64,000 bases of DNA from the NCBI GenBank assembly GCA_017526585.1, contig JAFXRC010000052.1, positions 1-64,000 on the forward strand, in the 5' to 3' direction. The number at the start of each line of letters is the position of its first letter. Position 1 is the first letter of the stretch. The translations under genes and the position numbers were made by a program. Of this stretch, positions 58,821 through 64,000 are shown piece after piece. The notes beneath the pieces were generated by a model that worked only from the letters and a program-made list of their open reading frames with translations, was not told the origin of the DNA and searched no databases. The stretch is from Fibrobacter sp. (GTDB lineage Bacteria > Fibrobacterota > Fibrobacteria > Fibrobacterales > Fibrobacteraceae).

Positions 58821-61388
58821 CTAGGGAATAAGCGCGGGGTTTACGATGTCGACGTGGTCGCAGTCCTTGTCTTCGTAAGAATTTGTAACGAGGGTAAGCG
58901 TGTTCACCTTTTCGACATTGAGTTCGATATTCTTCAACGGGGCGAGTACAAATCTGCCGCTGTCGTAAATGACTTTGCCGTCGGCAACGATTTGCAGCTG
59001 GACTCCGTCGCTGCAAAGCGATTCCTCGTCGAGGCCGTAGCCCATCTTGAAGGTCTTGTACTTGCCGCCAATGTTAAAGACGGTCTCGGAAGAGGCGTGT
59101 GTGCCGAAGCCTTCGCTATAGAACTTGCCGCCCACTTTAAAGGCGTTGCCTTCGAGAGAACTGTTCTTGTGGAGGGTTCCCCACGCTTGCTTGTGGTGCG
59201 CGTAAGGTAGCTCTGTAAGCCGCATAGAACCGTTTGCGCCGTTGAAATAGAACTTCGGTACATCTGCCATGATTTTGCCGGTTTCGCGGTTCATTACGAC
59301 AAATTCCATCTGGTTGTAGCCGGAGAGGAGCTTGTCTTCGCTGATTCTTCCACCGATGCTTCCGAAAACATAGCTGGCATGGGCAAGCGTGTCTCCGTTC
59401 GCAATCACGATGTAGTCCCAGTTGCTTGCGACGGCGGATTTTTCGTTCAGGCTGATGCTGTAGCGAAGAGCCGCTTTAGTTTCAACGGAGTCTTCCTGGG
59501 CGGCCTCGACGAATTCCAGGTCGCGAACGGCAATGATGTTTTGCGGATTGAATTCCTTGCGCCCGTTGAACTTGGCGATTTGCACCCAGTAATTATTGGT
59601 GATTAGGATGTTCTTGACGCCTTCCAAGTCCATGTCGCGTTCAAAGATGTCGCAGGTCGTGGCGATTCGGTGCTCGACCGCCTTCTTGTGGTAGGTGTGG
59701 CTGTCCCAGCAGTCCAGACCGCGGATGTAGTAGACTTCGCCCTGGTACTTGTCAATCAGGTTCCTCAGTTCGCTGGTTGACATGTTGCGTGCGCGATCGT
59801 AGTGAATGGAAGAAATCCCGTAGCCCACAAAATGCCAGGGGCGACCATAGATGAACATCCTGTCTTTTTTCGGCTGTTCCGCGAGCCATCCGAGGATTTC
59901 GTGTTCCTCGATAGTCAGGTGGTTCCTGTTGTACATGATGTTCTTGTTGAAGTCTTCCTTGTAGTGGAATGTCCAGGCGGTGAAAAGGAAACCTGCGACG
60001 AGTGTGACTAGGAGTGCGGTGATGGCGTTCTGCTTCACGTTCTGTCCACTCATCGATTCAATCAGCTTTTCTACAAGGTGCGCGACGGGGAGTGCTCCGA
60101 CAAAAGCCATGGACGGGAGCATCACCAGACTGTAGCGCTGATTGATTTGGATGCTGAAGTCTCCTGAGACGTTTTCGAGAATGATGTAGGTTTGAATATG
60201 GTACAGTAACAGGAAGGCTAAGACTTTGAGATAGAAATAGTCCTTTTTCTTGATTCCCAGGATGGTACGCAGGAGCAAGTAGATGGCTCCCGCAGCAAAG
60301 AGGTAGTTGAAATAGGTGAGGAATGGATTTTCGAGTTCGCCTTTGCTGTTAAGCGGCTTGGTCATTTCAGCCCAGTTGCGCTGCAGGTCTTCTAGAAAGT
60401 GACCGTGGGCTTCGAATTCTCCGCCCTGGAAACCGAATCCCTGGAAGTAGCTGATGGTCAGGAGCGCGGGTACTGAGAATACCGAAAGCAATACGAAGAA
60501 GGTGGGCGCCTTTGCGCTCTTGCTGTCGAGAAGCTTGGGGAGGGCGAAAACAATGAAGGCAAGCAGGCAGAAGGCGGTTTCTTGCCTGGTCTGCACAAAG
60601 AAGGCGAGGACTAGGGCGAGGAGTGCCCAGTGCTTGATGGTGTTCCTGTCATAGGCCCACTTGAAAAGTAGGAGCGATAGTGCAGAAAGGAAAATATAGA
60701 GAGGTTCCACCGACATGGCTCGGAATTGGAAAAGAACCGTGGGCTGGAGTGCCGTAAGCAGTGCCGCGAAGAAGGCGAGCAGGGGCTGCCTTGTCCAGGC
60801 GACCACCGCAAGGAACATGAGAAGAACTGCAAGCGGAAGCATCAGGAGTTCCATGTGGAAAATCCAGTGCAGGTCGTTTCCCATCAGGGGCATGCCGAGC
60901 AGGTACAGGAAGGCGAGTCCCTTGGTCTTGAAGCTGTTCGAGGTGGCAACGCAGTTCAGCTTGTCGTCTTCGAAGAAGCCCTGGTTGCAGGTTCCCGATT
61001 CATGGTTGTAGTACATGTTCTGTGCTACCGACATGAAAACGCTCTCGTCGCTTTGGACGCGGTGACGAGCCTCGATTTGGGTGCCGGCGAAAATTGTAAT
61101 CGCGGCGGTAAAGGCGAGCATCAAGATTGAAATGCGTTTCTCGGGGAGAATCCCCTTGAGCCATTCCCCAAAGTCCTTGTTCAATATGGAGAACAGGACG
61201 ATGGCTGCAATGAATTGCACCACGAATAGCGGCAGTGGAAGGTTTAGATCCAGCTCCTTGATGGTGTTCTTGTGACCGATGTTTGGAGCAAGATAAATCA
61301 AAAACGGAATCGCAATGGTGACCAGGAGACCTACGATTGTTCCCGGATGCGCCAAGTTCTTCAAAAGTCCTGTTACGAAAGCTTTCAT
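58821..61388 (-). CDS. Membrane glycosyltransferase (GT39/ArnT-like) with C-terminal NPCBM-like domain
   Basis: The ATG at 61388 (855 residues) starts the N-terminal helix region; an in-frame upstream start at 61418 has no support. Residues about 10-520 hold about twelve membrane helices of a GT-C fold, with QSDESVFMSVAQNMYYN near residue 110 in the position of the catalytic Asp-Glu loop. A soluble region (about 520-730) follows. The C-terminus (about 740-855) matches NPCBM: WGTLHKNSSLEGN, FYSEGFGTHASSETVFNIGGKYKTF, LQIVADGKVIYDSG and DKDCDHVDIVNPALI. NPCBM binds carbohydrate in glycoside hydrolases. A polyprenyl-phosphate-sugar donor made by the adjacent GT2 is likely. Confidence 0.82.
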   Translation of the reverse strand: MKAFVTGLLKNLAHPGTIVGLLVTIAIPFLIYLAPNIGHKNTIKELDLNLPLPLFVVQFIAAIVLFSILNKDFGEWLKGILPEKRISILMLAFTAAITIFAGTQIEARHRVQSDESVFMSVAQNMYYNHESGTCNQGFFEDDKLNCVATSNSFKTKGLAFLYLLGMPLMGNDLHWIFHMELLMLPLAVLLMFLAVVAWTRQPLLAFFAALLTALQPTVLFQFRAMSVEPLYIFLSALSLLLFKWAYDRNTIKHWALLALVLAFFVQTRQETAFCLLAFIVFALPKLLDSKSAKAPTFFVLLSVFSVPALLTISYFQGFGFQGGEFEAHGHFLEDLQRNWAEMTKPLNSKGELENPFLTYFNYLFAAGAIYLLLRTILGIKKKDYFYLKVLAFLLLYHIQTYIILENVSGDFSIQINQRYSLVMLPSMAFVGALPVAHLVEKLIESMSGQNVKQNAITALLVTLVAGFLFTAWTFHYKEDFNKNIMYNRNHLTIEEHEILGWLAEQPKKDRMFIYGRPWHFVGYGISSIHYDRARNMSTSELRNLIDKYQGEVYYIRGLDCWDSHTYHKKAVEHRIATTCDIFERDMDLEGVKNILITNNYWVQIAKFNGRKEFNPQNIIAVRDLEFVEAAQEDSVETKAALRYSISLNEKSAVASNWDYIVIANGDTLAHASYVFGSIGGRISEDKLLSGYNQMEFVVMNRETGKIMADVPKFYFNGANGSMRLTELPYAHHKQAWGTLHKNSSLEGNAFKVGGKFYSEGFGTHASSETVFNIGGKYKTFKMGYGLDEESLCSDGVQLQIVADGKVIYDSGRFVLAPLKNIELNVEKVNTLTLVTNSYEDKDCDHVDIVNPALIP

Positions 61389-61407
61389 TTTATAAATATA
61401 AATAATG

Positions 61408-61430
61408 AAGGCGCCCAAAGGCGCCTGGTT
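61408..61430 (-). terminator. Possible terminator of the outer membrane protein gene
   Basis: GGCGCC-TTTG-GGCGCC hairpin on the minus strand with an A/T-rich tail but no clean T-run. Confidence 0.4.
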
Positions 61431-61467
61431 CTTAGTGAATTATTCAGATTTCATTTTTGTGTGAGAT

Positions 61468-62508
61468 TTACTTCTTCTTTTTGCTGGATTTCTTGCTCGA
61501 CTTTTTCGAAGACTTTTTGGAAGCCTTCTTCGAAGATTTCTTTGTCGATTTCTTCGCGGCTTTCTTTTTGGCGGCGGGCTTAGACTCTTCGACCGGAGCA
61601 GCTTCCGGTTCGGGCTCGGCTACCGCTTCGGTGGCTTCGGGCGCTGCCGCTTCTTCTGCGGCGGGCTCTTCGGCAGGGGCTTCTGCAGCGCTTTCTTCGG
61701 CGGCGGCAGTGTCGGGTTCTGCGGCGGGGCTTTCTTCAACCGGTTCAGTAGCAGATTCTTCTTCCGCAGAGGTCGTATCCTCGTCCGTTGCGGTCTGTTC
61801 GTCGAGCTCGCTGTAGGCTGCCGTGTAGGGCTCTTCCGAAGAGGAACTGCTTACGTTTTCCGCATTTTCCTTCTTCTCTTCGATTTGTTGCTCGTCGGAT
61901 TTGTACTTTCTGTCGTGAGACAGTTCGAAACCGACGGAGAGTTGGAATGCGATACGACCGGAGGAGACGCGGAACTTGGTCTTGGAGCTTTCGTAGGACT
62001 TTAGCATCGAGGCGTAGTCGTAGAGAACTTCGATTCCGATGTTGTAGGGCAGGTAGGTTCCGATGCCGCCTTCGACGAAGAAGTTGAACGGACGTTCCCA
62101 CCAGTTGCCATCGCCAGTCAAAGGCACTAGGTAGCCGACTCTTGCGACTGCGTAGGGAGAGAATATCTTATCCTTATTGAACATGCCGAAGGCGATGTTG
62201 CCCCATACGGGGAGTGCACCCGGTGTCGCTTGCTGAGAGCCTTTCTGTTGAGCGCTCTTGTAGCCGAGACCGAAACCGTAGTGGATGGGACTGAATTCGG
62301 CGGCGAAATTCATTTCTGCTCCACCGGCGAATATGAGCTCAGTGCTCCATTTCTTTTCTTGCTTCACTCCATTGACGTCTTTTTCGATGTTTACTTTGGA
62401 GGGTAAATCGAGCTGGAGGATGGGCCTGATTTCGAATGCGCTGGCTAATTGCGAACAAATGAATACGAGGGCCAGGGAAAGGATTTTGTTGTAAAATTTA
62501 TTTTTCAT
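61468..62508 (-). CDS. Outer-membrane beta-barrel-like protein with acidic and Lys/Ser-rich C-terminal tail
   Basis: The ATG at 62508 gives a signal peptide (ILSLALVFICSQLASA); the open frame upstream is unsupported. Residues about 20-205 look like an eight-stranded-type barrel with alternating aromatics (GGAEMNFAAEFSPIHYGFGLGY, PYAVARVGYLVPL, FFVEGGIGTYLPYNIGIEVLYDY). It is followed by about 85 residues rich in Ala, Glu and Pro (AAEEPAAEEAAAPEAT) and then a tail of KKxSKK repeats (KKSTKKSSKKASKKSSKKSS). The strongly acidic then strongly basic tail is unusual on an exported protein. The tail could bind nucleic acid, lipopolysaccharide or peptidoglycan; this is inference. Confidence 0.78.
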   Translation of the reverse strand: MKNKFYNKILSLALVFICSQLASAFEIRPILQLDLPSKVNIEKDVNGVKQEKKWSTELIFAGGAEMNFAAEFSPIHYGFGLGYKSAQQKGSQQATPGALPVWGNIAFGMFNKDKIFSPYAVARVGYLVPLTGDGNWWERPFNFFVEGGIGTYLPYNIGIEVLYDYASMLKSYESSKTKFRVSSGRIAFQLSVGFELSHDRKYKSDEQQIEEKKENAENVSSSSSEEPYTAAYSELDEQTATDEDTTSAEEESATEPVEESPAAEPDTAAAEESAAEAPAEEPAAEEAAAPEATEAVAEPEPEAAPVEESKPAAKKKAAKKSTKKSSKKASKKSSKKSSKKSSKKKK

Positions 62509-62622
62509 AAGTTCTCTGTGTTGTTCCTCTTGCGGGTGAAAGATAACTAAATCTAGCGGCAATAGTTGAAGAAAATGCTATTTTTTTATATTTTTACATA
62601 TACGATTTTTTGAGGTTAGGAT

Positions 62623-64000
62623 ATGATGCGAATTTTAGGAATTTTGCTGACCGTAATGGTGTCTTTTTCCTTTGCGGTGGAAGAGCATGGAACTGTTTTT
62701 CCGATAACGGAAACGGCTGCAGTCTATAACGCCAACGACAACTATTTTGAATCAACGAATCCCGATAGGGTCCGTTTTAGCTATAAGCCCTCGAAATCGG
62801 GTTCTTGTACCGTAATATCATCTTACGAAAGCAGCTCTTTTTTACGGTATCTCTACTATTATGGAACGGATAACACTTTTTCTAGTATTGTAAATAATGC
62901 TTCTAGTTACTATAGTCCCAGCGTTTCCTTTTACTGCGATGCGGGTGAGACCTATTATTTCGAAGTTTATGTGTATAACACAAGCTATTATTCATATAAT
63001 TTCAATATCAAGGGGACCGTAGAGGATATTTCCATTGTGTCCGTGCAGGGAAAAACACTTCCAGATACGGTTCTTACGGGCAAGTCCTTAAGTATTTCGG
63101 CTTCTGTGCCCACGGGGCAACGCTTTTTGGGGTGGAAAATCGAGACGGGAACAGGTTCGTTTGCAAATGCGAATAGTCCGTCGACGACTTTTTCTCCGAC
63201 TTCCAAAACGGCAAAATTGAGTTACGCTACAGAAGCGGCTTCGATGTACTCGATTACGACAACGATCACGAGCTATAGCGCGGCGCAGCATTTCTATTCG
63301 GTTCCGTATGGTGAAATTCGCCTGTTCTTTGTCGCTCCTTCCGATGGTGGCTATATCATCAATGTGGCAAGGCCTTCTACGGATAGGTATTATGTTTATC
63401 GTTATAGTAATGGAAGTTTTTCATCCTATTCTGCCTATGCGACCCCAATCGCGGATTGGGCTGACACGCTCAAACTTTCTAAAGGCGATTCCATTTTCTA
63501 CAAGCTGGAAAACTACTATACAAGTGATTCTCTTGAGCTGTTCAAGGTGAACTATGTTAAGACAGATGTTTATACGGTCACAATCGAAAGCGAGTCTTCG
63601 CATTGCACCCCGTCTGCAACAACGCTAGAAGTTGTGAAGGGGCAGTCCGCCTTTTTTGAGGCATCCGGTGATTTAGGTTATCGTCCGAATGGGTGGAAGT
63701 TCGTAAGCGGTTCGCACAAGTTTGGCGATTCTACCGCCTATACGCTCCGCGACACCATTCTGTCAAATACCAAAATCAAGTTGCTCTGCCGTGAAGCCAA
63801 GCTGATTGATGTTTCCGAAAAGGTCCAGAAGTTTACCCCGAAGAACGATTTTTATGAGGTTTCCCCGGCGAATGGAATGCGCTTCAGGTATGTGGCTCCG
63901 ACGACGGACCTCTACATTCTGCGCACGCAGCCGGGTGATTTCTCTGGAACGTACCGGTATTATGGAACGGACGATACCTTTACGACTCCTATAAAAACGG
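62623..64000 (+). CDS. Large secreted repeat protein, 3' end outside the window
   Basis: An ATG at 62623 (a second ATG follows at 62626) with TGAGG upstream opens a frame that stays open to the edge (459 codons). A signal peptide (ILGILLTVMVSFSFA) is followed by a repeat of about 186 residues. The strand block 'R-x-R/F-F-x-[YF]...' with a 'YYGTDNTF' or 'YYGTDDTF' end recurs near residues 50, 230 and 418, and GWK blocks (GWKIETG, GWKFVSG) lie near 169 and 355. This alternation looks like PPC-like beta-sandwich modules with linkers. I do not recognise a catalytic domain; it probably continues beyond the window. Confidence 0.8.
   Translation, partial: MMRILGILLTVMVSFSFAVEEHGTVFPITETAAVYNANDNYFESTNPDRVRFSYKPSKSGSCTVISSYESSSFLRYLYYYGTDNTFSSIVNNASSYYSPSVSFYCDAGETYYFEVYVYNTSYYSYNFNIKGTVEDISIVSVQGKTLPDTVLTGKSLSISASVPTGQRFLGWKIETGTGSFANANSPSTTFSPTSKTAKLSYATEAASMYSITTTITSYSAAQHFYSVPYGEIRLFFVAPSDGGYIINVARPSTDRYYVYRYSNGSFSSYSAYATPIADWADTLKLSKGDSIFYKLENYYTSDSLELFKVNYVKTDVYTVTIESESSHCTPSATTLEVVKGQSAFFEASGDLGYRPNGWKFVSGSHKFGDSTAYTLRDTILSNTKIKLLCREAKLIDVSEKVQKFTPKNDFYEVSPANGMRFRYVAPTTDLYILRTQPGDFSGTYRYYGTDDTFTTPIKT

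Overview
The window reads as an ordinary chromosomal segment of a Fibrobacter-like bacterium (phylum Fibrobacterota, FCB group). This rests on recognition from sequence, not on a search. The pointers are a TIGR02147-type regulator paired with a lipoprotein that has a carbohydrate-binding-like C-terminus, a Cthe_2159-like beta-helix lipoprotein, a DUF349 protein, a double-length UvrA, a GlgE-type alpha-glucan pathway, many secreted or lipid-anchored cell-surface proteins, and moderate GC. Genes lie on both strands in short operons. No phage, complete insertion sequence, CRISPR array or rRNA operon is present.

Layout. 1-5250: the 5' part of a DUF374 acyltransferase-like gene, tRNA-Cys, an AT-hook protein, an AlkD-like glycosylase, then malQ and a GH13 amylase. 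5250-5736: a gene-free stretch of dispersed repeats ending in a strong hairpin/T-tract. 5737-17776: secDF, corA, a tandem-fused uvrA, a secreted FGE-domain protein and a membrane protein. 17893-24877 (minus): glgE, lipoprotein plus TIGR02147 regulator, a GNAT acetyltransferase, tRNA-Leu and a three-gene envelope cluster. 24913-30685: a MORN-type lipoprotein, the beta-helix lipoprotein, an FMN-binding protein, a GNAT acetyltransferase and pheS. 30824-33640 (minus): an rRNA/tRNA methyltransferase, a membrane-anchored 5-FTHF cyclo-ligase-like protein and RNase D. 33857-34806: a decayed toxin-antitoxin pair, direct repeats and tRNA-Gly. 34896-36737: a metal-sensing ArsR/SmtB repressor with a metal permease. 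36771-45095: ispD, an alanine/glycine symporter, a collagen-like lipoprotein, gltX, a BON-domain protein, a WYL regulator and queA. 45092-47836 (minus): maltokinase, two small unknown ORFs and a nitrilase-family amidase. 47898-64000: a TonB-receptor-like outer-membrane protein, a VanX-like dipeptidase, priA, a DUF349 protein, tsaC/sua5, gmk, two glycosyltransferases (one with an NPCBM domain), an outer-membrane protein with a Lys/Ser tail, and the start of a large repetitive secreted protein cut by the window edge.

How the genes work together. Four scattered genes (malQ, GH13, glgE, maltokinase) fit one alpha-glucan/maltose-1-phosphate route for storage polysaccharide. The ArsR/SmtB repressor and the permease form a self-regulated metal-efflux operon with a visible promoter and operator. 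The GT2 and NPCBM-GT genes look like a polyprenyl-phosphate-sugar donor synthase and its transferase.

The least ordinary signals are: (i) palindromic repeats that sit in frame inside coding genes (maltokinase, priA, and the 5' end of a small ORF); (ii) a recurring TAnnTTT-like box 4-9 nt upstream of start codons without Shine-Dalgarno sequences, which suggests many leaderless transcripts; (iii) a ParE-like toxin with an internal deletion beside tRNA-Gly; and (iv) unusual domain architectures: a cyclo-ligase with an N-terminal membrane helix, a glycosyltransferase fused to NPCBM, and a GH77 enzyme with a large insertion between its catalytic residues.
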